Below are positions 50,135 through 59,135 of a stretch of 64,000 bases of DNA, in pieces (position 1 is the stretch's first letter; each line of letters opens with the position of its first letter). The notes beneath the pieces are model-generated. The model ran no database searches. It worked only from the letters and a program-made list of their open reading frames with translations, and was not told where the DNA came from. Origin of the DNA: Gemmatimonadaceae bacterium (lineage in GTDB: Bacteria; Gemmatimonadota; Gemmatimonadetes; Gemmatimonadales; Gemmatimonadaceae); the NCBI GenBank assembly GCA_013813715.1, contig JACCRF010000018.1, positions 1 through 64,000 of the forward strand, given 5' to 3'. Position numbers and translations under genes: made by a program.

Positions 50135-50424
50135 GCACCGCGTCCGATGGCCGCGGGTCCGAGAGCGAAAAGAGCAAACTCCAGCACCAGCACCGTGGCT
50201 GCCCAAAGCCCTGCCGGGACAACAGGTGACACGCCAAGGTTGCCAAGCATCGAGAGCTCGCGACGGCGGCGAGTATCGACAAGGCCGATGGCTCCCGAAA
50301 TGACGACGAGTGCCAGAGACGTTGGGATAGCGAATACCACGACTTCCGCATTCGTGACCACAGCGACGAAAGCGTGAACAGCGGCCCACAGCATGAATGA
50401 TCTGAGAGGATAGACGCGAATCAA
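50131..50424 (-). CDS. Small membrane protein, candidate transmembrane partner of the adjacent ABC ATPase
   Basis: 97 aa, about three hydrophobic segments; RRRELSMLGNLGVSPVVPAGLWAATVLVLEFALFAL. Confidence 0.7.
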   Translation of the reverse strand: MIRVYPLRSFMLWAAVHAFVAVVTNAEVVVFAIPTSLALVVISGAIGLVDTRRRRELSMLGNLGVSPVVPAGLWAATVLVLEFALFALGPAAIGRGA

Positions 50425-50529
50425 CGCAGGCTCAGCCGGGTGCGCGGATCGCGCGCCGCGTCAGGTGTATATGCCGTGCATCTGCACGTGGGACAGCGTC
50501 CGGCGGCTCACCTCATCGTTCGAGCGCGG

Positions 50530-53034
50530 TCAGCCGCACTCGGAGAATCCGCACACATGACACTTCGCGCAGCCCTCAGCCTGCTCGAGCTGAGACCCGC
50601 AATCGGGACACGTACCCATGAACGACTGATCGCCGTTCACACGCTCGAATGCGTACTGCGCCTCTTCACCGACGGGAGTTGAGCCGGTTGGGGCCGTAAC
50701 CGACGCGGCGGCGATTGCCGGCTGCGAAGAGCTGGGCGTCTCGGCCTTCAGCAGATCCTGTTGAATACCCTGCTTCTCGCGCATCCAGTTCTCCAGCGCA
50801 ATGCCAATCGCGTCCGGAACGGACAACACCTTGTTCGGCCCGAGCCCGATGGCGCGGTCTGACGCAATGCCGCGAAGCTGGCGATGAATCGCCTGAATGG
50901 AGATTCCCGAGCGGAGAGCGAGTGAGATCAAGCGACCGATCGCCTCTACGTCAGCCATTGCTGCGCCGCCCGCCTTGCCGAGGTTGATAAACACCTCGAA
51001 GGGCTGGCCGCGGTCATCCTCGGTGATGTTCACGAACATCGTGCCGAGCGGCGTCTCCATGCGGCTTGTGGTTCCACGAAGCGTGTCCGGCCGCGCGCGT
51101 TTCTTGCGCCGCTGAAGGTTCTCCGCCTCGGAATCGAACAGCTGCGTGCGCAGCCGTCCAAGCTCGGCCTCGAGCTCGGTGATCGTCCCCTTCAGGTCAC
51201 CGAACTCTCCCCGCCTGGCGACCGTTCCGTCACGCTCGGCCTTCGCCGTTGCGGTAGCTCCGGTGGAGAGCACCTGATTGTCGCGCGAACCGTCACGATA
51301 CACGGTGACACCCTTGCATCCGAGATCATACGCGAGCTCATAGATGGCGCGAACGTCCTCACGCGATGCCGTATGCGGGAAGTTGGTCGTCTTGGAAATC
51401 GCCGAGTCGCAGTTCTCCTGGAAGGCCGCCTGCATGCGGACGTGCCACTCCGGTGTGATATCGTGCGCCGTTACGAACACACGTTGCCATTTCTCCGGTA
51501 CCTCTTCGAAATGCACGTGCCCCAGCGTGGCGATCTTCTCGATCAACTCTTCCGAGTACCATTCCTCGGCCTTCGCGATCGCGAGAAAATCCTCGTTCAC
51601 GTCCGGCATCATCGCCCCGGCCTGATTGCGCATGAAGGCAACAGCGAACAGCGGCTCGATTCCCGAAGAGCATCCGGCGATGATCGAGATCGTGCCGGTG
51701 GGCGCGATGGTGTTCACGTTGCAGTTGCGAAGCATCTGCATCGGTCGGATCCGCTCGCCATTCTCGTCGCGCGCGCAGGTTTCGTCGGGTCCCCAAATCG
51801 AACGCGCCCACTCCGGGAATGCCCCTCGCTCGCCGGCGAGGCGCTCGCTCTCTCGCTTCGACTCGATGTCAACGAACCGCTGAAGCTCGCGGCCGAACTC
51901 GACTCCCTCGTCCGTATCATAGGGGATGCCGAGCTTCACCAGCGCATCGGCGAAGCCCATCACGCCAAACCCGATACGGCGGATCCGCTTTGACAGCGCG
52001 TTGATTTCGGGCAGCGGGTACCGGTTGACATCGATGATGTCGTCGAGGAACCGCACCGACGTATGGATGTCGCGCGCGAGGGCGTCCCAGTCAAGGACGC
52101 CATCGGTGACGTAGTAGCCGATGTTGATAGAGCCTAGGTTGCAGACGTCGTACGGCAGCAGGGGCTGCTCACCGCAAGGATTGGTCGCTTCGTAGCTGCC
52201 GACGTGCGGCACCGGATTGTGCCGGTTGGCCTCGTCGATGAAGAAGCAGCCGGGCTCGCCCGTGCGCCACGCGCCGTCGATCATCTTCTCCCACACCTCG
52301 CGCGCGTCGAGCTGCCCGACTGTCGAGCCGCTCGATGGATCGACGAGATCGTAGGTCGTTCCCGCCTTCACCGCCTCCATGAAGGTCGTGGTCACAGCTA
52401 CGGAGATGTTGAAGTTGGTGATCTGCGTGAGATCTTCCTTGCAAGTCACGAACTGCATGATGTCAGGATGATCGACGCGCAGGATGCCCATGTTGGCGCC
52501 ACGTCGGGTGCCGCCCTGTTTCACGGCGTCAGTTGACGCGTCGTACAGCTTCATGAACGAAACGGGTCCTGACGCTACACCGGTGGTCGACCGCACCATC
52601 GACCCAGTGCCGCGAAGGCGCGAGAAACTGAATCCGGTTCCACCGCCCGACTGGTGAATGAGGGCCATCGACCGAAGTGTGTCGTAGATGCCGTTCTCGC
52701 CGTTGGAGAGGGCATCCTCCACCGGAAGAACGAAGCAGGCGGAGAGCTGGCCGAGCGGGCGGCCAGCATTCATGAGCGTCGGCGAGTTGGGCTCGAACCG
52801 GCGCTGCGTCATCAGATCGTAGAACTCCCGCGCCGTTTCCGCGACCTCCGCCTCACTCTCCCCGTACCGCCTGTCCGCCTCGGCGACATTGCTCGCCACC
52901 CGCCAGAACATGTCTTCGGGCTGTTCAGTCGGCATGCCGGAAGCGTCCTTGATCAGATAGCGCTTTTCAATGACAGTGCGCGCGTTCTGATTGAGCTCGG
53001 CAGAACCGATCGGGGGGCTGGCCGGAATGGGCAT
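50530..53034 (-). CDS. nrdJ: Adenosylcobalamin-dependent (class II) ribonucleoside-diphosphate reductase
   Basis: SPTLMNAGRPLGQLSACFVLPVEDAL, SGGGTGFSFSRLR, NPCGEQPLLPYDVCNLGSINIGYYV, NCNVNTIAPTGTISIIAGCSSGIEP; C-terminal CPDCGSQLEQAEGCAKCHVCGFSECG. Confidence 0.93.
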   Translation of the reverse strand: MPIPASPPIGSAELNQNARTVIEKRYLIKDASGMPTEQPEDMFWRVASNVAEADRRYGESEAEVAETAREFYDLMTQRRFEPNSPTLMNAGRPLGQLSACFVLPVEDALSNGENGIYDTLRSMALIHQSGGGTGFSFSRLRGTGSMVRSTTGVASGPVSFMKLYDASTDAVKQGGTRRGANMGILRVDHPDIMQFVTCKEDLTQITNFNISVAVTTTFMEAVKAGTTYDLVDPSSGSTVGQLDAREVWEKMIDGAWRTGEPGCFFIDEANRHNPVPHVGSYEATNPCGEQPLLPYDVCNLGSINIGYYVTDGVLDWDALARDIHTSVRFLDDIIDVNRYPLPEINALSKRIRRIGFGVMGFADALVKLGIPYDTDEGVEFGRELQRFVDIESKRESERLAGERGAFPEWARSIWGPDETCARDENGERIRPMQMLRNCNVNTIAPTGTISIIAGCSSGIEPLFAVAFMRNQAGAMMPDVNEDFLAIAKAEEWYSEELIEKIATLGHVHFEEVPEKWQRVFVTAHDITPEWHVRMQAAFQENCDSAISKTTNFPHTASREDVRAIYELAYDLGCKGVTVYRDGSRDNQVLSTGATATAKAERDGTVARRGEFGDLKGTITELEAELGRLRTQLFDSEAENLQRRKKRARPDTLRGTTSRMETPLGTMFVNITEDDRGQPFEVFINLGKAGGAAMADVEAIGRLISLALRSGISIQAIHRQLRGIASDRAIGLGPNKVLSVPDAIGIALENWMREKQGIQQDLLKAETPSSSQPAIAAASVTAPTGSTPVGEEAQYAFERVNGDQSFMGTCPDCGSQLEQAEGCAKCHVCGFSECG

Positions 53035-53314
53035 CGATACAACTCTCCGCTAAAAAAATGGGATGTCAACAGAAACCTAAAGCAATGCGTTCAAGCCTTT
53101 CGGCAATGTGACTGATCTGGTCGGGGTGCGCAGTTTAGCCGGGTTCGTGATTCCGCGCCAGTATCGACGTAAGTCAGTTGTTCCCATATACTTACGGTAT
53201 CCACATCACGAATGATTCTGGAGTGGAAGGATTTCCACGCGTTATCCACTCGGTGGCGCCGGCTCTTGCCTGGATTCACGTCCCAGAAGCTGCCCAAATA
53301 CAAAAGAGCTTACC

Positions 53315-53383
53315 ACAGATAACACCGACGACAATCGATGACACGGATGACAAAACGCAACTGCAAATGATTTGGGGGAAGAT
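53315..53383. repeat. Copy of the dispersed ACAGATGACACCGATG...AATGATTTGGGGGAAG repeat
   Basis: cacagataacaccgacgacaatcgatgacacggatgacaaaacgcaactgcaaatgatttgggggaag; shares aatgatttgggggaaag with the reverse complement of 43021-43094. Confidence 0.7.
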
Positions 53384-53405
53384 GGCGACCTGCCGAGCCG
53401 TTGAG

Positions 53406-56400
53406 CTAGAACGACGACCCGACCGTCAGATACGCACTGAACGCGCGTGCGCGGCCGGCTTCCCGGCTCGCGACCGGGACCGCGAAGCCGAGCCGGAATC
53501 GCGCTGGGATATCGTACTGAAGCGCGGTGTCGAGGTTCACCTCCCCACCCAGTGAAGCGAGCCAGGGACCGGCCCTCGTAACTCCTCCACACACGCCGGT
53601 TTCCTCGTCGGCGGACGAAGGGCAATAGGCGCGACCCGCATCCGCGAATGCTGCCGCGGAGATGCGATCGAATAGCAGGGGCACGTAAGGAATCCGCCGC
53701 GACGGAGCGGCGATCGGTGCGCGGTACTCCAGCGATCCGGCGAAGGCTCTTATGCCCTGCTCAGCAGACGGCGGAAAGCCGCGGACTCCGAAAGTCCGCC
53801 GCTCGTTGCCCACGTCGACGCCAGCAAGCACCTCGAGCGTCGACCCGCTCAACCCGCCGGCCGAGAACGCCGAGATCGCGCGATCGTCCGCGATTCCGGC
53901 TGCCGCCCTCGCCGCTATGACATGATGCGCAAAACCAGGGAGATCGAGCGACCTGTATCCCCCAGCGACACCAACCAGACTCCGGCTCGCGGAACCCGCG
54001 TTGCCGCGTTCCCATCGCTGTCGCGTCGTCGCGCTCAGGCCAACGCCGTCTTCGCGCGAAATGCTGAGCGAAGGGCGCTTCGCGTTTGACCAGGATCCCG
54101 ATGCGAATACTGACGGATAGCTGCGTCGCTCGCCAAAGAGCGCGGGGAGGCGGCCGATCAGCGTGCCTGGGTTGGTTTCGTATGCGCGTGTCTCGATTTC
54201 TCCTCCAGTCGAGAACGTCGCAAAGGTGCGTAGGCGCGGCCGGGAGAACGTCGCGCTCAGGCCAAAGATCCTCGCCTCCCTTGCCAGATCGCCTACCTCC
54301 TTCCGCTCCTGCGAAAAGACCGGGAAGTGCTCCCACGTCTGTTCCGCGCTGAAATTGAGGAAGGGCTGCCCAAAGCCTCCATACTGATACGCCGCGAAGC
54401 CGTGCGTCTCATGGTACTTCACATTGTGCTGGGCTTGCACGTAGTACGAATGGCGACCGACGATGTCGTTGCCGCTGGTGGCAGCGCCGAAGAGACTGCC
54501 GGTCTCGGTCGTTCCCTCGAAGAGCGGCTCCCAGTACCGCGGAACGAGGGATTGCCATGCCGAGTATGGACGGGCGGGCCCGAGCTCGGTGAGCGAGACA
54601 GGAGGCACGATGCGAGCCGCGAGGCGGCAGTTCAGGCATCCGGCACGAGGACTGGCGACATCGTCGAGTTCGCGATGTCCGGAGGCAAGACGCGGCAGCG
54701 GAGCAACGCCGATATGATAGCCGTCGTGCCGGAAGTGCAAGGCGGCGAGCTTCTCCCCCCCCGGGGAGGGCTCGGGATTCAGAAGGCCAGTGCTCGCGTC
54801 AGAAAGCCTCACCGCCTGGCCGGGCCGCGCAGCGCTGTTCCGCCCGCTATAGCCACTGATGTACGCCTGAGTCGCACCAGTTCGATTCGATGTGTAGAAA
54901 ATGGTGCCCGATTGCCCCCACGACGGCGATGCGACTATCGCCCGCTCAGAGACACGTACCGCGTGAACGTTTCCCAGCGTATCCAGAACGACGAGCTCCG
55001 AAACGCCGCCGCGCTTGACGCGAATCGCAGCAATCTCGTCGCCTCCCGGCGACCAGCGTGGCTCACCCCACTGATTCTCGCCGTCCCCCGCCGTGATTGG
55101 CGTGATCGCGCGACCGTCAATTGAAACTCTCACGAGTCTCGTCGAGCCGGGAATACCCTGCACCGCTACGATTGCGCCGTCGCCGCGCGCATCGGCGGCC
55201 GACACGCGTGCTCCGTGAGTGAGGCGCGTCTCGCGACCCGAGCGATCGACGTAGAGATCGTTGCGAACATGGAACGGATCGGTGTAATCGGGCTGCGAGA
55301 AGAGAATGCCGCCATCGCGGAGCGGCACGTTGGCACCGAGCCCGTTGCGGCGGCCGCGTCTCGTAATCCGTCCGTCGAGCGTTACCGAATACGCCGCCGT
55401 CACCTCGCGCCCAGTCGATGCCACATACATGATGGCGGTATCGCCGATCCATCGCGGGAACGCGGCGTAACGCCCTTCGCTCGTGAGCTCACTCCATGCG
55501 GGAAGCGGTTCGGCCGCGCCGCCCGCAATAAGGGTCAGCGAGTCGCTCCATTGCTGCCACGCATTGTCGAAGCTGATTCCGAACGCCTTCTTTGCACGCG
55601 CGTTGAGGCCCAGCGGAAAGAGCGCGCTGCTCGTGACGTCGACGAAGCGGCCGACTGTCTGCGGGCCACGCGTGCGCGACAGGTGGTCGAAGACAAACCC
55701 GCCGTACGTGTAAACCGTCTCGCCACCGGGGAAACGGCTCGTGGAGCGTGAGAGCTCCCCCAGCCTCGGAACGCGTCCGGCTTCGGCCGCGGCGCGGGCC
55801 ACCATGTAATGTTCCGCTCCCTCGAGGCGGCCCGCGCCTGTGATCCTCGACTCATAGTAAACAGCCAGGCCTTCGATGACCCACGCCGGAAGGAAGGCGT
55901 TCGGAAAGAGAGCAGGATGGCGGCCGAAAATGGATCGGCCGACTCTCCAGAACCCACCGGCTCGATCGAGATGGAATATATGAGCGAGCTCGTGGGTGAT
56001 GACGAGCGCGCTCCAGTCATCGTAGTTGCGAAGGCCCGGTGCATCCACAGGCGGGTGGGCGAAAACGACGATCCGGTTGGATGGATAGGGAGTCGCATAG
56101 CCGTTCACATAGTCGACGTTGTCGGCGATGACGAGATCCACCTTTCCGCGCGGCGGCTGCAGCTCGGTCGCGAGCTGAGCGAACGCTCGTTCGGCGTTCA
56201 CCGCGCCCCGGCGCGCTTCGGCCTCGAGCGGCCGGGTGAAATGAACCCTGAAGTGCTCGGTCTCGATCGTGAACCACTGGTCGTCCGGGACGAGCTGGGC
56301 TCTCACCTCGACGCCGAACAGCATCGCGACTGCCGCAATCGTGGCGATCGCGACGTTCCGTGCCGCTATCCTGATTGAATCACCTCCGCGCCCTGGCGAG

Positions 56401-56516
56401 TGCCCGGAAGTAACTCTCGAGTCCTTCCACGATTCCGCGCGCATACCGCTCCTGGTATTCCGGGGTACGAATTGCCGCTTCCTGATCGGGCATGATGAGG
56501 AACGCGCCTTCGGCAA
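53406..56516 (-). CDS. Secreted protein: gluzincin-type peptidase domain, TolB/PD40 propeller repeats and C-terminal outer-membrane barrel
   Basis: ALVITHELAHIFHLD with downstream AWVIEGLAVYYES; repeats such as PRWSPGGDEIAAIRV and PEPSPGGEKLAALHF; C-terminal barrel ending in ...SAYLTVGSSF. The ORF start at 56516 overlaps the upstream gene; the true start is probably near 56380. Confidence 0.82.
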   Translation of the reverse strand: MPKARSSSCPIRKRQFVPRNTRSGMRAESWKDSRVTSGHSPGRGGDSIRIAARNVAIATIAAVAMLFGVEVRAQLVPDDQWFTIETEHFRVHFTRPLEAEARRGAVNAERAFAQLATELQPPRGKVDLVIADNVDYVNGYATPYPSNRIVVFAHPPVDAPGLRNYDDWSALVITHELAHIFHLDRAGGFWRVGRSIFGRHPALFPNAFLPAWVIEGLAVYYESRITGAGRLEGAEHYMVARAAAEAGRVPRLGELSRSTSRFPGGETVYTYGGFVFDHLSRTRGPQTVGRFVDVTSSALFPLGLNARAKKAFGISFDNAWQQWSDSLTLIAGGAAEPLPAWSELTSEGRYAAFPRWIGDTAIMYVASTGREVTAAYSVTLDGRITRRGRRNGLGANVPLRDGGILFSQPDYTDPFHVRNDLYVDRSGRETRLTHGARVSAADARGDGAIVAVQGIPGSTRLVRVSIDGRAITPITAGDGENQWGEPRWSPGGDEIAAIRVKRGGVSELVVLDTLGNVHAVRVSERAIVASPSWGQSGTIFYTSNRTGATQAYISGYSGRNSAARPGQAVRLSDASTGLLNPEPSPGGEKLAALHFRHDGYHIGVAPLPRLASGHRELDDVASPRAGCLNCRLAARIVPPVSLTELGPARPYSAWQSLVPRYWEPLFEGTTETGSLFGAATSGNDIVGRHSYYVQAQHNVKYHETHGFAAYQYGGFGQPFLNFSAEQTWEHFPVFSQERKEVGDLAREARIFGLSATFSRPRLRTFATFSTGGEIETRAYETNPGTLIGRLPALFGERRSYPSVFASGSWSNAKRPSLSISREDGVGLSATTRQRWERGNAGSASRSLVGVAGGYRSLDLPGFAHHVIAARAAAGIADDRAISAFSAGGLSGSTLEVLAGVDVGNERRTFGVRGFPPSAEQGIRAFAGSLEYRAPIAAPSRRIPYVPLLFDRISAAAFADAGRAYCPSSADEETGVCGGVTRAGPWLASLGGEVNLDTALQYDIPARFRLGFAVPVASREAGRARAFSAYLTVGSSF

Positions 56517-58083
56517 GAACCGATGGCATCCACGTTCCTCTGATCACCGCAAAGTTATCCCGCTTCACTCCGTTGTCGCGAAGCGAGAGCTGCCTCACCA
56601 GCGCTCGCTGCACCTCCTCGGCGAGCGTGAACGAGTGCAGGTGGTAGTGGTAGGTAGCGGTGCCATTCACCCTGATCGGGTTGATCCCGTCGGGAACGGC
56701 GTTGAAGTGAATCGACACAAATGCATGCGAGTTCGCGCGGCGCGCCATGGCCGGACGGTCGTTCAACGCGACGGCACTGTCGGTCGTCCGCGTCATCGCC
56801 ACGTTCGCGCCCTTCTCCCTGAGTAGCGCTTCCGTACGGAGCCCAACCGCCAGCGCGGGTACCGGCTCCCACAGTCCTGTGGGCCCGGTTGCGCCGATGG
56901 GCGGGTGGCCGGGATCAACCGCAATCGTGAGACCTTTCAGCGGCGCCGTGGAGTCGATCGCCGGCGGACGGCGAATGCGGAATCGAAGTCCCTTCTCTTC
57001 CCATAGCGGCAGATACCCGTAGGCGGGTCCGCGCAGAGCGAACGTGTAGCGCACGCTCTGCCCTTCGCGCTCCGATCGCGCGGATGCCAGGTATCCCGCT
57101 GCAGTGCCCCGGACCGTCACGGGCCGCTTGCGAGTCGTCGATGTGTTGTAGAGGATGAGCGATAACTCGCCCGGTCGCACCTCCACCAGGTGAGCGGGCC
57201 TCGCGCTGAGCGGAATCACGATGTCCGTCCACTCGTCGCGTGCCTGAACACGAAACGCGCCCGCCCGTAATCGTATCGGCTTGTATGACGGCGCGAGCAT
57301 TGTGAGATCGCTCTTCGCAATGCGAATCACCTGCGAGCTGTCGAGCTGCACATGCGCGTCGGTTCCTCTCGTTTCAATCACCTTTACGACCGTCCCCGGC
57401 ATCAGGAACCATCGCTGGAGTCCCCCCGTGATCGCGTATCCGGTGACGACGCGGTCGGTGTCGCTCGGATACACGGCGGGTCCGATGAGGGACGCGTACA
57501 GCACGGGTGAGAGCCGCGTCACAGTGTCAGCCGGCGGCCGCTGCGCCCCGGCGGTCGGAGGTGGAACACCCGGCGGTAACGTATCACCAGGTGTGGCCGT
57601 GTCGCGCGGGAGCGGCACAGCGGGCGGAGGGAGTGCGATTCGTACCGGACGGGTGAGACGAACCGTATCGAGCCCCGTCGTCGCCACGATCTCATACCGC
57701 GGAGAGTCAGCGGGCGGGTTGGGAACCCAAGCCATGAAGGCGCCATTGGGCCAGACTGGGGTGAGAACGCCGTTGACAGTCAATCCCGCGTCCCCGTTGC
57801 CCACCGATCCGAAGACGAAATTGGAATCGCGCGACTGAATAAGGTGTTCCGCCGGTGGATAGACCACCTTGATCTCGAGCGGTCCCGTGACGTGCGGCAC
57901 CGCGGGGAGAGCTGGGTTGACGTCGGGGATCGGGGCTCTCTCGACAACCGGTGGTGGCGCCGGAGGAAGCATCACCGGCACGGGCGCGGGCACGGGTGGA
58001 GCTGTCGGCGGTCGAGGCGCGCAGGCAGCCGCCGCGAGGAAGGCGGCGATGACGGAAACTCGAAGCTCGTTGGTTGTCATCAT
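56380..58083 (-). CDS. N-acetylmuramoyl-L-alanine amidase (Amidase_3) with Pro-rich N-terminal region
   Basis: Lipoprotein-like start MMTTNELRVSVIAAFLAAAACAP; catalytic domain LTIAVDPGHPPIGATGPTGLWE, SIHFNAVPDG, VIRGTWMPSVLAEGAFLIMPDQEA. Confidence 0.88.
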   Translation of the reverse strand: MMTTNELRVSVIAAFLAAAACAPRPPTAPPVPAPVPVMLPPAPPPVVERAPIPDVNPALPAVPHVTGPLEIKVVYPPAEHLIQSRDSNFVFGSVGNGDAGLTVNGVLTPVWPNGAFMAWVPNPPADSPRYEIVATTGLDTVRLTRPVRIALPPPAVPLPRDTATPGDTLPPGVPPPTAGAQRPPADTVTRLSPVLYASLIGPAVYPSDTDRVVTGYAITGGLQRWFLMPGTVVKVIETRGTDAHVQLDSSQVIRIAKSDLTMLAPSYKPIRLRAGAFRVQARDEWTDIVIPLSARPAHLVEVRPGELSLILYNTSTTRKRPVTVRGTAAGYLASARSEREGQSVRYTFALRGPAYGYLPLWEEKGLRFRIRRPPAIDSTAPLKGLTIAVDPGHPPIGATGPTGLWEPVPALAVGLRTEALLREKGANVAMTRTTDSAVALNDRPAMARRANSHAFVSIHFNAVPDGINPIRVNGTATYHYHLHSFTLAEEVQRALVRQLSLRDNGVKRDNFAVIRGTWMPSVLAEGAFLIMPDQEAAIRTPEYQERYARGIVEGLESYFRALARARR

Positions 58084-58119
58084 GGATGGTTGGTCGTCCC
58101 TGGACGGGAAGCTGATTGC

Positions 58120-59124
58120 ATGGTCGATACCAACCGGCTGAACGGGTCGCCAACTGCACCTCAGGCAATTCCGCTCCGTCTCACCTATATTCTCGCGGAT
58201 GCCGTGGCACCACCCCCTTACGTCCAATACATCCTCGCGCACCCGCGTATCCGGCGCGCATACAGAATCGTGAAGCGCGTCGAGCCATTTACCGCGGAAT
58301 TTCCCGCGCTCCCCGAAGGTACTCTTGAGGTTGCAGGCCGCACCGATGTGGGCCTTCTCCGTGAGCACAACGAAGACTCATTTCTCTTCGGCATCCTCGA
58401 CAGCGGCGAAATCCGCACCGAGAACGACGGCGGGGTCCTCCGCGCCGAAGCCACTCCTTCTCTTCTGATGGTCGCCGACGGCGTTGGAGGGGCGGCATCC
58501 GGTGAGGTGGCGAGCGATCTTGCGACCCGCGTCTCCTTCGATCACTTGCGCGAACGGCGGGAGAAGGGCGGTCTCAAGGGCGCAATCAATATCGCCGACT
58601 CGCTCCAGCAGGCGGTGCTCGCCGCGAACAAGTCGATTTACGATTACTCAAAGGCGAACCGCACGCATCACGGCATGGGGACTACAGCCACAATCGGACT
58701 CGTCGTCGGCGGAATGGTGTACTTCGCGCAAGTTGGTGACAGCCGGGCTTATATCATCCGCGGCGGCAACGCGAGGCAGATGACCAAGGACCAATCGCTC
58801 GTCCAGCGGATGGTGGATGCCGGCAAACTCACGCCCGAGCAGGCGGAAAAGAGCGAGCACCGCAACATCATTCTGCAGGCGCTTGGCCCGGAAGCGACCA
58901 TCGTTCCAGAATTCACCCGCGACCGACTGCAGCACAACGACGTCATACTTCTCTGCAGCGACGGGCTCTCCAACCAGATGGGTCCTCAGGAAATCGCATC
59001 ACTGGCCGTCGGTGAGAATCTCGAGGGACTTTGCTCGACGCTGATTGACCGTGCGCTCGAGACCGGCGCTCCCGACAACGTCACGGTCGTCGTAGGTCGC
59101 TACACCATCCCCATCACTCACTGA
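58120..59124 (+). CDS. PP2C family serine/threonine protein phosphatase
   Basis: GRTDVGLLREHNEDSFLFGIL, LLMVADGVGGAASGEVAS, GMGTTATIGLVVGGMVYFAQVGDSRAYIIRGG, LLCSDGLSNQM, APDNVTVVVGRY. The start codon is uncertain (58120 or downstream). Confidence 0.9.
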   Translation: MVDTNRLNGSPTAPQAIPLRLTYILADAVAPPPYVQYILAHPRIRRAYRIVKRVEPFTAEFPALPEGTLEVAGRTDVGLLREHNEDSFLFGILDSGEIRTENDGGVLRAEATPSLLMVADGVGGAASGEVASDLATRVSFDHLRERREKGGLKGAINIADSLQQAVLAANKSIYDYSKANRTHHGMGTTATIGLVVGGMVYFAQVGDSRAYIIRGGNARQMTKDQSLVQRMVDAGKLTPEQAEKSEHRNIILQALGPEATIVPEFTRDRLQHNDVILLCSDGLSNQMGPQEIASLAVGENLEGLCSTLIDRALETGAPDNVTVVVGRYTIPITH

Positions 59125-59135
59125 AAGGGCGGCGA

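Noticed and set aside
53035-53310. Possible cobalamin riboswitch or NrdR box upstream of nrdJ
   Set aside because: No B12-box-like core and no convincing NrdR palindrome pair could be identified by eye.
53242-53625. 127-aa minus-strand ORF spanning the repeat and the barrel gene 3' end
   Set aside because: Overlaps the supported peptidase/barrel gene in another frame and includes repeat sequence; no domain.
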